A DNA stretch of 64,000 nucleotides from positions 408,802-472,801 of the forward strand of contig DKQK01000040.1 of the NCBI GenBank assembly GCA_002471665.1, given 5' to 3'. The position numbers were made by a program, and so were the translations under genes. The notes under the pieces were generated by a model, which was not told the origin of the DNA, did no database searches, and saw only the letters and a list, made by a program, of their open reading frames with translations. The stretch is from Gammaproteobacteria bacterium UBA7310. Lineage in GTDB: Bacteria > Pseudomonadota > Gammaproteobacteria > Pseudomonadales > Ketobacteraceae. The stretch's first letter is position 1. Each line of letters begins with the position of its first letter. Shown here one piece after another: positions 35,801-43,687 of the stretch.

Positions 35801-36702
35801 AACGAGGTGAACAGTGGCCGGTACCCAGCACTATAGCCGGTGTGGGTATCGGGTTGCGCACGCCGCATATTCCGGAGGTTCTCGACACCACACCCGCCAT
35901 TCCGTGGTTTGAATTGCTGGCGGACAACTGGCTGGCGGCCGGTGGGTTAAGCCTGGACTATCTGCATGCCGTCAGTGAGCGCTATCCGCTAACGCTACAC
36001 GGCGTAGGCTTATCGCTGGGCGGCTCAGATCCTCTGGATTTGGGTTATCTCGCCAATATCAAGCGGCTCAAGGAGCGGTGTGGCGCTGTTTGGTATTCCG
36101 AGCATCTGTGCTTCAGCCAATTTCGTCGGCACCATTACCACGATCTCTGTCCTCTGCCGTTCACCCATGAAGCCCTGCGGCATGTGATCGAACGCATCCG
36201 CAAGGTGCAGGACTTTCTCGGCGAACAGATCCTCATTGAAAACGTATCGTCCTACCTGCGCTACCGAGTATCGCAATTCGGCGAGGGTGAGTTTTTAGCG
36301 CGGGTCGCGGAAGGGGCCGATTGTCTGTTACTGGTTGATCTCAACAATTTGTATGTCAACCAAATCAATCACGGCCAGGATGCCCGGAGGGTCATCGATT
36401 GCCTGCCCGCACAACGGGTCAGGGAAATCCATCTGGCGGGTTACCAGGAAAAGGCCGGCTTTCTGCTGGACGCTCACAACCATCCGGTGGCCGAACCGGT
36501 TTGGTGGCTTTATAACTACGCGCTGCGGCGGTGGGGACAGGTGGCGACCTTGATCGAGTGGGATCACGATTTGCCACCCTGGTCAGTGCTGATGGGGGAG
36601 CAACGTCAAGCAACGGACTACCATGCTTCAACGTTGTGCAAACATAGTTCGGGCGCACTGGGGGCAGAATTGAGGGCAGAATTAGAGGCAGAACAGTCAT
36701 GA
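35797..36702 (+). CDS. bufB: MNIO-family peptide-modifying enzyme (DUF692)
   Basis: 301 residues, TIM-barrel non-heme iron enzyme of the DUF692/MNIO family that oxidises cysteines of the bufferin core. Metal-ligand regions visible: LHGVGLSLGG, YSEHLCFSQ, LIENVSSYLRY, LVDLNNLYVN, EIHLAGYQ, DAHNHPV and IEWDHDLP. It overlaps bufA and bufC by 4 bp each, as expected for a stoichiometric modification operon. Confidence 0.9.
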   Translation: MKRGEQWPVPSTIAGVGIGLRTPHIPEVLDTTPAIPWFELLADNWLAAGGLSLDYLHAVSERYPLTLHGVGLSLGGSDPLDLGYLANIKRLKERCGAVWYSEHLCFSQFRRHHYHDLCPLPFTHEALRHVIERIRKVQDFLGEQILIENVSSYLRYRVSQFGEGEFLARVAEGADCLLLVDLNNLYVNQINHGQDARRVIDCLPAQRVREIHLAGYQEKAGFLLDAHNHPVAEPVWWLYNYALRRWGQVATLIEWDHDLPPWSVLMGEQRQATDYHASTLCKHSSGALGAELRAELEAEQS

Positions 36703-37460
36703 CACTGAGGGCGCTGCAACACGACTACTACCAGGCCATGCAGGGTAATGATAGTGCATTAAAAGCGCGAGTGCAGGGCGCCGGTGACTTGTCCACTGAA
36801 CAGGCATTGGCGGTTTATCGCAACAATACCGAACAAACACTGCTCTCGGTTCTCCAACAAAGCTTTTCCGTTTGCCGGATGCTGGTGGGCGAACGTTGCT
36901 TTAATCAACTGGCGCTCCGGTATTGCCGTACCCACCCGTCATCGAGCCTGGATTTGAACGCTTACGGCGAGTTGTTCCCCAACTTTATCGATCAGCGGCT
37001 GGCCCCTGGAGAACCTTTACAGGTGGTACCCTATCTTGGAGATATGGCGCGGCTGGAGTGGCTGCTTCAGCGCGCATACCATGCGGCCAATCGCACGGGC
37101 TTTGATTTCTCGCGCTTTGCCAGGCTGACCCCGGAACAACAACCCGATGTACGGTTTACCCTGGCACCGGATGTCGCAGTCGTTGCCGTTCAGTGGCCGG
37201 TCGCCGACATTTGGACCATGCATCAGTCTGATGCGGACACACTTTCCCCTTTGCTTGTGGAACAGGCCCTTCAGCATGTGTTAGTTGAGCGAGCAGCCTA
37301 CCGACCACAGCCGAGCATCATCGACAGGCAGATGTATGACCTGGTGCGGGCGATAGATAGCGGCCGATCATTCGCCGACATCGTCTCACTGGAACCTGAT
37401 TCCGCTCAAAAGCTGACAGATGCCATTCAACGTAACTGGGTCACAGGATTTTATGACTAA
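36699..37460 (+). CDS. bufC: Bufferin maturation partner (DUF2063)
   Basis: 253 residues. The N-terminal DUF2063 domain has the family pattern LRALQHDYYQAMQG, LAVYRNNTEQTLLSVLQQSF, MLVGERCFNQLALRY and LNAYGELFPNFI; a recognition-type C-terminal domain follows. In characterised systems this protein presents the precursor to the DUF692 enzyme. Its stop overlaps the sigma-factor start, so modification and regulation are encoded on one transcript. Confidence 0.88.
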   Translation: MTLRALQHDYYQAMQGNDSALKARVQGAGDLSTEQALAVYRNNTEQTLLSVLQQSFSVCRMLVGERCFNQLALRYCRTHPSSSLDLNAYGELFPNFIDQRLAPGEPLQVVPYLGDMARLEWLLQRAYHAANRTGFDFSRFARLTPEQQPDVRFTLAPDVAVVAVQWPVADIWTMHQSDADTLSPLLVEQALQHVLVERAAYRPQPSIIDRQMYDLVRAIDSGRSFADIVSLEPDSAQKLTDAIQRNWVTGFYD

Positions 37461-37995
37461 AGACCATTTATCGGATAGGAATAAGCCGGAAAAGCCGGCA
37501 CTGTTCAGTGCCGATGAATTGAATCGACTCTACCGTTATGGCCTATCACTCACGGGAGAACGGGATCGCGCCTATGATCTGTTGCAAACCGCCTTGGAAA
37601 AGTATCTGCGTCAATCACAAGCCCCAGCCAACGCTATGCGCTACGTGCGAAAAATTATGCATAATCAATTTATTGATGATTATCGGCAGCAGCGCCACAT
37701 TACAACGGTGGAGTTGGACGAACAGGCTTTGTTGGATTTTGATGTGCGCACACTGGAGCAGATGGTCATAGACGAGCAAACGTTGGACCAGGTCTGGCGC
37801 CTGCTTGATCCTCTAGAAAGAGAACTGATGTATCTATGGGCAGTTGAGGGTTTTACTGCACAGCAAATTGCCACTGAGCTGGAGCAGCCAAGGGGTAGTG
37901 TTTTATCCCGCATCCACCGCATCCGTAAAAAACTTACTACTGCCATGCCAATGCACGATGTCAGATCCGAAAGGGGTGAAAAACATGAATCATAA
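37453..37995 (+). CDS. ECF-type RNA polymerase sigma factor
   Basis: About 180 residues with sigma region 2 (LNRLYRYGLSLTGERDRAYD, YVRKIMHNQFIDDYRQQ) and region 4 (LDPLERELMYLWAVEGFTAQ, QIATELEQPRGSVLSRIHRI). ATG 37453 lies inside the end of bufC (8-bp overlap), marking translational coupling. In this position it probably drives the buf operon in response to copper or oxidative stress. Confidence 0.87.
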   Translation: MTKDHLSDRNKPEKPALFSADELNRLYRYGLSLTGERDRAYDLLQTALEKYLRQSQAPANAMRYVRKIMHNQFIDDYRQQRHITTVELDEQALLDFDVRTLEQMVIDEQTLDQVWRLLDPLERELMYLWAVEGFTAQQIATELEQPRGSVLSRIHRIRKKLTTAMPMHDVRSERGEKHES

Positions 37996-38650
37996 GCCCT
38001 TGCGAGAGTGTGTCACGCAACGATTCGAAAAGGAATCGTTAACACCTGAGCAACTGGACTGCTTGCAAGAGCGCCTTTTGCAAGCCGATCTTATCGATAC
38101 GGATTCCACCACTGGCCCAGACATGAGCACCTGCGCTCAGTCATCCACACCGGCTACTTGGTTTGTGTCAAAACGTTATGCAATGCTATTGGTCGCCGTG
38201 GCCTTGTTTGCTGTACTGGCCTTGCCCCGAATTTGGATCCAAAATATTAGCCTACCCGAACGCATTGCCCAGGAAGTGGCCAGGAATCACTTGAAGATGA
38301 AACCCCTCGAGCTGGAATCCAGCTCTATGGCCGAAATAGCCCATTACTTTGCCCAACTGGATTTTAATCCCATTCATTCCCAGGTGTTCCCATTGGGTGA
38401 GGACCGTTTGCTTGGTGGACGGTACTGTTCCATTCAGGGGATTACCGCAGCGCAACTGCGTTACCTTGATGAGCAGGCCCAACCCGTGACGTTGTACGAA
38501 ACGGCCTATGATCCACGAGTGTTTTCGGCGCTGCCGGATATTGATAAAGGTGAAAAGCCCCTGGTTCTTTATGCCAAAGGGCTAAAGATGACAATTTGGG
38601 TTGAGAAAGACTTGCTGTTTGTTTCGGCACAAACGGAACATGGGGGCTAA
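37985..38650 (+). CDS. Probable anti-sigma factor, single-span
   Basis: About 221 residues: a ~65-residue cytoplasmic N-terminus with Cys residues (RECVTQRF, LDCLQERLL), one membrane helix (YAMLLVAVALFAVLALPRIW) and a ~130-residue periplasmic domain. ATG 37985 overlaps the sigma gene by 11 bp; the frame upstream of it is a shadow. Position and topology indicate it sequesters the sigma factor and senses a periplasmic signal, possibly copper. Sequence family not recognised. Confidence 0.75.
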   Translation: MNHKPLRECVTQRFEKESLTPEQLDCLQERLLQADLIDTDSTTGPDMSTCAQSSTPATWFVSKRYAMLLVAVALFAVLALPRIWIQNISLPERIAQEVARNHLKMKPLELESSSMAEIAHYFAQLDFNPIHSQVFPLGEDRLLGGRYCSIQGITAAQLRYLDEQAQPVTLYETAYDPRVFSALPDIDKGEKPLVLYAKGLKMTIWVEKDLLFVSAQTEHGG

Positions 38651-39226
38651 GCCGGTAAGGATGGTCGAGATGAATAAAACTCAGTCGTGGATGTGCATTT
38701 CTATCGAGAAGAAGCGTCTCCTTAAGTTGTGCTTACTGATCATGAGGTTAAGTCGCTCCGCCCGAAGCTCGCAATGAGTTAGCTGAGCTTATAGATCAAG
38801 GTCTGCCGAAGATAATGATTTTTCGATTGGGTGCACCTGCTATTCGGAGGCAAGCTAAATAATGAGTTGGCCAAGTTGTTCACAACGTTAGACATGCTGC
38901 GGTTATTAAAGGGGGTTATTGCGGACACACCACCATTACCGATGTGCTGACGACGGAAAAAAGCGCGCTTGTTACACCCACACACTTGTGGCCTGGACAA
39001 AAGATTGAGAGCCGATAAAGTAGGTGCTTCTTGCGGGAGGCACCAACCATGGTAGTCACGGGTATGATCGGAGCCGACAGCGAATCTGAGAAGAACTGAC
39101 TCATGAAAGATATCAAATGCCGCGCTAGGTCTTGATGGAAGGATCACCCATTATTTTAAGGGGTGGCAAATTCGTCGACTCCAAGTAAGCCTCGACTAGG
39201 TGAGCCGGAGTTTACGAATTCGATAT
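38651..39226. other. Intergenic region without convincing gene
   Basis: About 575 bp. Several short frames on both strands, including a 122-codon minus-strand frame at 38779-39147, show no family pattern, signal peptide or good ribosome-binding site. May contain decayed mobile or duplicated DNA. No terminator hairpin with T-run was found after the anti-sigma gene. Confidence 0.45.
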
Positions 39227-40252
39227 TTACCTGTGTGATTCGCTTTTGTCTTCGTGTTGTTTGCGCCATCGGGCCGGTGTCATCCCTGTCCACCGCTTGA
39301 AAGCGCGAAGAAAAGTGCTCGAGTCGGCAAAACCAAGCGACAGCGCGATATCGGCCAGCGCAAGATCCGTATCAGTCATAACCTGCAGAGCCATTTCTCG
39401 GCGTACCTCATCAAGCAACCCATTGAACGTCTGGCCATATAGCTGGAGTCGCCGAGCCAAGGTACGCTCACTGACTCCCAGAGCCTGGGCGGCCTGAATC
39501 CGCCGGGGAACTTGAGGACCCATATGCACCGCCAGCCATTGTCGCAGATCTTCCGCCGACATATAGCTCTCGGTGAGGGCGGCAAGTTGGGCAGAAGTAT
39601 ACTGCTCGTGCATTTTGGCCAGCTGGGTATCTGCCTGGGGCAGATATTTATCCAGTACGGAATTGTCCACCTGCAAACCGCTGAATGCTTGCTCAAACTC
39701 AACAGGACAGCCAAATACGTCACGATAGCCTTTCAAGGGGCCGAGCCGAGCGTGACTGAATTGCACCCGGCGAGGACGCAATGCCAAGCCCATTACCCGG
39801 CTGGCGAACGTAACCACGGCGGCCAGCACCGCTTCTATTTGGTGTGGGCTGAACGCGAGCTCACCCTGCCGAGGGTGGTAGACCACCCACGTTGCAGTAT
39901 TACCGGTCAACATCTGAAATCGGCCGCCATCGGAAATCAACGACTGGTATTTCTGCACCAAGGCAATGCTCTGACGCAGCGTTGCTGCTGACTGCAGTGC
40001 GAATCCGACCACGTTGATGCTGCTGGGGCCTACCCTGACGCCGGTCTTGAGGCCCAACCCTGGGTCGCCAGTGCAGCGTTCAGCGGCATGCCACAGCCGG
40101 GTAATGTAATCAATAGGCCAACGTTTGGCGTCCAGCGCCGCCGCAGGAATGCCCGCCGTGACCATCAGGGAATCACGCTCCACTCCCAGCCGTTGCGCCG
40201 CGGCAATGACCGTGTTGACCCAGGCTATCGATACCGTGGCCTCCAAAGACAA
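39227..40252 (-). CDS. AraC-family transcriptional regulator
   Basis: 341 residues. The N-terminal ~200 residues are an AraC-type ligand-binding domain of the kind in OruR/ArgR-like regulators (IDYITRLWHAAERCTGDPGL, GVRVGPSSINVVGFALQSAA). The C-terminus has two helix-turn-helix segments (AAQALGVSERTLARRLQLYG; ALADIALSLGFADSSTFLRA, FKRWTGMTPARWR). The start is TTG 40252 with AGAGGA eight bases upstream; no ATG fits. Divergent from the SDR operon, whose upstream region is duplicated before the KstD-like operon, so it probably activates both. Confidence 0.87.
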   Translation of the reverse strand: MSLEATVSIAWVNTVIAAAQRLGVERDSLMVTAGIPAAALDAKRWPIDYITRLWHAAERCTGDPGLGLKTGVRVGPSSINVVGFALQSAATLRQSIALVQKYQSLISDGGRFQMLTGNTATWVVYHPRQGELAFSPHQIEAVLAAVVTFASRVMGLALRPRRVQFSHARLGPLKGYRDVFGCPVEFEQAFSGLQVDNSVLDKYLPQADTQLAKMHEQYTSAQLAALTESYMSAEDLRQWLAVHMGPQVPRRIQAAQALGVSERTLARRLQLYGQTFNGLLDEVRREMALQVMTDTDLALADIALSLGFADSSTFLRAFKRWTGMTPARWRKQHEDKSESHR

Positions 40253-40305
40253 TATCGCTGTCCTCTAAAGTAAATTCTGTTCTTATGTTAGCGGTTTATC
40301 CTTGG
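40208..40305. repeat. Promoter-region repeat, copy A
   Basis: 98 bp covering the first ~15 codons of araC and the adjacent divergent promoter region. It matches 43553-43650 at about 88% (same length, no gaps seen). Ends in GGTTTATCCTTGG about 48 bp before the SDR start. Confidence 0.9.
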
Positions 40306-40352
40306 GGATATCAAATACTTCATTGGACTAACCGTATTTGGAGTGGCCAATA

Positions 40353-40973
40353 ATGTCACGAAAAAGCGTTTTTATCACAGGCGCCGCAGCCGGCATCGGC
40401 CGCGCCATCGCGAAACTGTTTGCCGCCAATGGCTTCTTTGTGGGCCTCTACGATGTCGACGAAACCGGCCTTAAGGCACTGGCCCGTGAGCTGGGCGAGC
40501 ATCATACGTATTCAGGGCGGTTAGATGTAGTGGCTCCTGAGGAGTGGTCTCGTGCCCTGGCGGCATTCATGCAGCGCGCTGAGCGCCTGGATGTGCTGAT
40601 TAACAACGCCGGCATTCTGGTGTCGGGCCCCATGGAAAACACAGCGCTTATCAAGTTTGCCGTGCGCGGATTGACCGAGGCCCTTGATCTGGAGTGGCAG
40701 GACGACGGCATTCGCGTGATGGATGTGTTGCCGCTGTTCGTCAAGACCGCCATGGTCGATAACATGAACGCGGGCAGCCTCCGCAGTATGGGCGTGCATC
40801 TCACGCCCGAGGATGTGGCAAAAACCGTGTGGCAAGCCGCTCGTTACCAGGGAAAGCTTCCCAAGGTTCACTGGACGGTCGGATTTCAACCCCGTCTTTT
40901 TTTACGGCCTGGCTGGCAGGTTCCCGATTTTGTCACCCGCTTTATCAATAGCCGCCTTGCCAGCGCACACTAA
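40353..40973 (+). CDS. SDR-family protein with internal deletion
   Basis: 206 residues. The N-terminal SDR fold is normal (SVFITGAAAGIGRAIAKLFA; VLINNAGILVSGP at residues 81-93). It then jumps at about residue 97 (near 40641) to KFAVRGLTEALDLEW, which normally follows the YxxxK motif. About 55 residues carrying the catalytic Ser and Tyr are absent while the frame is kept. It is therefore unlikely to be catalytic. First gene of the AraC-controlled operon, 3 bp from the next gene. Confidence 0.8.
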   Translation: MSRKSVFITGAAAGIGRAIAKLFAANGFFVGLYDVDETGLKALARELGEHHTYSGRLDVVAPEEWSRALAAFMQRAERLDVLINNAGILVSGPMENTALIKFAVRGLTEALDLEWQDDGIRVMDVLPLFVKTAMVDNMNAGSLRSMGVHLTPEDVAKTVWQAARYQGKLPKVHWTVGFQPRLFLRPGWQVPDFVTRFINSRLASAH

Positions 40974-40975
40974 TA

Positions 40976-42061
40976 ATGGAACACGTCATGATGAGCACCT
41001 TGCCAGCAGGAATGCAGCCAATCAACGATTTCAATCAGGCACGCCAGCACCCATCGCCGCTGGATCGGCTGGCGAGTGTACGCAAGGCCGCGCGTGGATT
41101 CCGTGAGCGCTTTCTGGATGAGCCCTGTGTGCTGTTCTACAAAAGTATCGACTTGATTCGTGTGCCTTATCCCACTTGGTACGGCTACAGCGGAGTCTAT
41201 GCGCAGAGCGCGTACCGTTTTCCTTTTATCCATATCCTGAATCGTTTGTTTGTTCTGCAGTACCTGGATCTGGCTGGCGAGGTGAAAACCTTGCTTTTCT
41301 CGCCTTCAGACGTTGAAGGTAATCGCAAAACGCCGTTCTTCGACCGTCTCACCAGCAAGATCAAATTGCCGCGTGCCGCCGAAAATCTGATTGCGCCGCT
41401 GTACCATGATGTCGAAAGCGCGCTTGCCACCGTTGGCATACGCCCGGAGCAGGTGGATTACATCAGCTATGACCATTTGCACACGCAGGATGTCCGGCGC
41501 TGGTTAGGCAGTGGCAAGAACACCGGCTTTTTTCCCAATGCCAAATTGCTTGTACATCGTCAGGAATGGATTTCAACAAGCGCACTGTTGCCCTGTCAGG
41601 CTGACTGGTATTGCCCGAACGGGATCAGCGGCGTGGATGCATCTCGGGTGGTGTGTTTTGATGGTAGTGTGCAGCTTGGGCGCGGTGTTGCATTATTGCA
41701 TACGCCGGGCCACACCGAGGGCAATCATTCCCTGGTCGCACGGGTGCCGGATGGCCTTCGAGTCACTTCCGAAAACGGCGTTGGCGCCGATGCTTATGCG
41801 CCCATGAATTCGCGTATCAACGCTGTTCGTCGTTATGCCCAGGCTACCGGCGTAGAAGTGATCCTCAATGGCAATACGCTCGAAGGCAGCAATGATCAAT
41901 ATATTTCGATGGTCATGGAAAAAACGGTTGCCGGGCCTTCGGCGAACCCGGATTTCCCTAATTGTGCAACGTCGAGCGAGGCAACACCGCACTGGACGAT
42001 GCCGGGGCAGGAAAGCAGTTTCCTGATCGGCGAAGCAAGCTTCGGCAGTGTGGTGAAATAA
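40976..42061 (+). CDS. MBL-fold hydrolase-like protein with altered metal site
   Basis: 361 residues. MBL fold features: YDHLHTQDVRRWL at the position of the HxHxDH motif, LLHTPGHTEGNHSLVARV and a late Gly-rich TSENGVGADAY. The canonical HxHxDH is changed to HLHTQD, so one metal may be lost or bound differently. Resembles lactonase-like enzymes but the substrate is unknown. ATG 40976 follows the SDR stop by two bases; ATG 40988 is an alternative. Confidence 0.75.
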   Translation: MEHVMMSTLPAGMQPINDFNQARQHPSPLDRLASVRKAARGFRERFLDEPCVLFYKSIDLIRVPYPTWYGYSGVYAQSAYRFPFIHILNRLFVLQYLDLAGEVKTLLFSPSDVEGNRKTPFFDRLTSKIKLPRAAENLIAPLYHDVESALATVGIRPEQVDYISYDHLHTQDVRRWLGSGKNTGFFPNAKLLVHRQEWISTSALLPCQADWYCPNGISGVDASRVVCFDGSVQLGRGVALLHTPGHTEGNHSLVARVPDGLRVTSENGVGADAYAPMNSRINAVRRYAQATGVEVILNGNTLEGSNDQYISMVMEKTVAGPSANPDFPNCATSSEATPHWTMPGQESSFLIGEASFGSVVK

Positions 42062-42074
42062 TTTTGGAGTCAAT

Positions 42075-42980
42075 ATGGCAACCGTCACCATGCGCGATGG
42101 CGAACAACTGAACGTAATTTGCATCGGTAAAGGAAAGCCTGTGGTGCTGTTGCACGGTTTTGGTTCGCGTGCTTCTCACTGGCTTCCCAATATTTTGCCT
42201 TTAATTGGCCGATACCGATTTTATTTGCCCGATCTCAGAGGGTTTGGTGGCTCGCATCATGCCCGGCTGCATGGCGAGCACGCGTTTACTGTATATGCGC
42301 GTGATCTTGAAGATGTGCTCAATCACTTCGAACTCGACAGTGTCGCGTTGGGGGGGATATCGACAGGGGCGTACACCTGCCTGATGTACAATAAAGAGTT
42401 TGGCTTTGATCGCGTCAACAAATATTTGAACATTGAGCACTCCGCCAACAGCAAAAATGATGGAGACCGGCACCATGGATTATTCGGCCCCGATCAGGAA
42501 AAATTGTTCGCCGATTTTCGTGATTTGATGGCGTTGGCAGAAGCGCATGGCATGGATATTCCCTATTGGGCGCTGCCCCCTGAAGTCAGAATACAGTTTC
42601 GTGATGTCACCATGCGCGTGGTCAGGCGTGCTTTCAATTCCCGATTGGCGCGTCGGATCGCTACTGTGGCCGCCACAAACGCAGAACCATTTCTCACTCG
42701 ATATCTGATGCAGGTCGATCGGTGGCAAGTATACCTGGAGTTGATGTGTTCCTTTATGCAAGGAAATGACGCGACAGACGCGCTGCACCGCATCAAGGTG
42801 CCAACGACCGTGATGATTGGTAAACAATCCCGCTATTTCACCGAGAGCGCACAACGGGAACTGGTCACGCATATCCCGCACGCAGACGTCGTTGTATTTG
42901 AAAAATCAGGGCATATTCCAATCATTGAAGAGCCGATCAAGTTCCAGCGGGAATTCGCGAGATTTCTGCGGGGAGGCTAA
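42075..42980 (+). CDS. Alpha/beta hydrolase, C-C hydrolase/lactonase type
   Basis: 301 residues: oxyanion loop LLHGFGSRASHW, DLRGFGGSHHA, nucleophile elbow GGISTGAYT (Ser), final His in KSGHIPIIEEP. Similar in outline to meta-cleavage-product hydrolases. Third in the AraC operon, 13 bp after the MBL protein; probably cleaves a ring-opened or ester intermediate of the same pathway. Confidence 0.82.
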   Translation: MATVTMRDGEQLNVICIGKGKPVVLLHGFGSRASHWLPNILPLIGRYRFYLPDLRGFGGSHHARLHGEHAFTVYARDLEDVLNHFELDSVALGGISTGAYTCLMYNKEFGFDRVNKYLNIEHSANSKNDGDRHHGLFGPDQEKLFADFRDLMALAEAHGMDIPYWALPPEVRIQFRDVTMRVVRRAFNSRLARRIATVAATNAEPFLTRYLMQVDRWQVYLELMCSFMQGNDATDALHRIKVPTTVMIGKQSRYFTESAQRELVTHIPHADVVVFEKSGHIPIIEEPIKFQREFARFLRGG

Positions 42981-43009
42981 GGAGTGCTCTTTATCATTAA
43001 GGTGACATT

Positions 43010-43522
43010 ATGAAGTTCCGAGAAACCATTAGCTACCCTTACCCGATCCGGGCGTTGCTGCCGGTGCTGACAGATCCTGCTTTCCTGCTACGAAAATATG
43101 AGGCGCAGGGAGCCCACAATATCCAGATGCTATCCCAGGAGGTTTGTGAGCGAAAAAGCCGTATTTGTGTGCAGCGTGCCGTTCCTGTGAGTGTAGACAT
43201 TCCCGCGTTCGCCAAATTCATGGTGCCCGCGCATATCACGCTCATCCAGACCGACAGTTGGGACAAGCAAAGCCATGCTGGGCAGTGGGATGTCGAGCTT
43301 GTAGGGTTGTCGGCCAAGGTGGTTTGTCAGATGCAGATGGTGAGCAAGAGAGACGGAACCTTGCAGACCCTGGACTTCGACGTCCGGGTGGGTGTGCCCC
43401 TCGTCGGCGGCAAACTTGAGGAACTGCTGGCGCGTGATCTCCGTCAGAAATTCACCAAGGATACCCAGGTGACCCTGGGCATCATTTCGTCTGTGATCGC
43501 GGAGGAGCGGGAGCTCGCCTGA
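43010..43522 (+). CDS. DUF2505 (START-like) protein
   Basis: 170 residues, SRPBCC/START-like pattern with alternating strands (RETISYPYPIRALLPVLTDP, VDIPAFAKFMVPAHITLIQT, WDVELVGLSAKVVCQMQM, FDVRVGVPLVGGKLEELLAR). These small proteins bind hydrophobic ligands. Last gene of the first AraC operon; perhaps a carrier for the sterol-like intermediate, which is inference. Confidence 0.78.
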   Translation: MKFRETISYPYPIRALLPVLTDPAFLLRKYEAQGAHNIQMLSQEVCERKSRICVQRAVPVSVDIPAFAKFMVPAHITLIQTDSWDKQSHAGQWDVELVGLSAKVVCQMQMVSKRDGTLQTLDFDVRVGVPLVGGKLEELLARDLRQKFTKDTQVTLGIISSVIAEERELA

Positions 43523-43552
43523 ACCCCGCCGCCGCAATAGCTGGTTGATGTA

Positions 43553-43650
43553 GACCGTGTTGACCCAAGCCATCGATACGGTGGCCTCCAAAGACGATAT
43601 AGATGGCCTCCAAAGTAAATATTGTTCTTATGTTAGAGGTTTATCCTTGG
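43553..43650. repeat. Promoter-region repeat, copy B
   Basis: Second copy of the 98-bp araC-start/promoter segment (copy A 40208-40305, ~88% identical). A truncated araC beginning (LEATVSMAWVNTV) is still readable on the minus strand and then runs into unrelated sequence. Copy B lies ~38 bp before the KstD-like gene and supplies it with the same regulatory region. Confidence 0.9.
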
Positions 43651-43687
43651 TGTTAACAAATTCATCTCATTAGTAGAGAGTCCGCTC

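Noticed and set aside
38779..39147. 122-codon minus-strand ORF
   Set aside because: No ribosome-binding site, no family pattern, and composition typical of chance frames.
43130..43591. 153-codon minus-strand ORF starting MEATVSMAWVNTV
   Set aside because: Only the first codons match the AraC start because of the duplicated promoter block; the rest is the complement of the DUF2505 gene.
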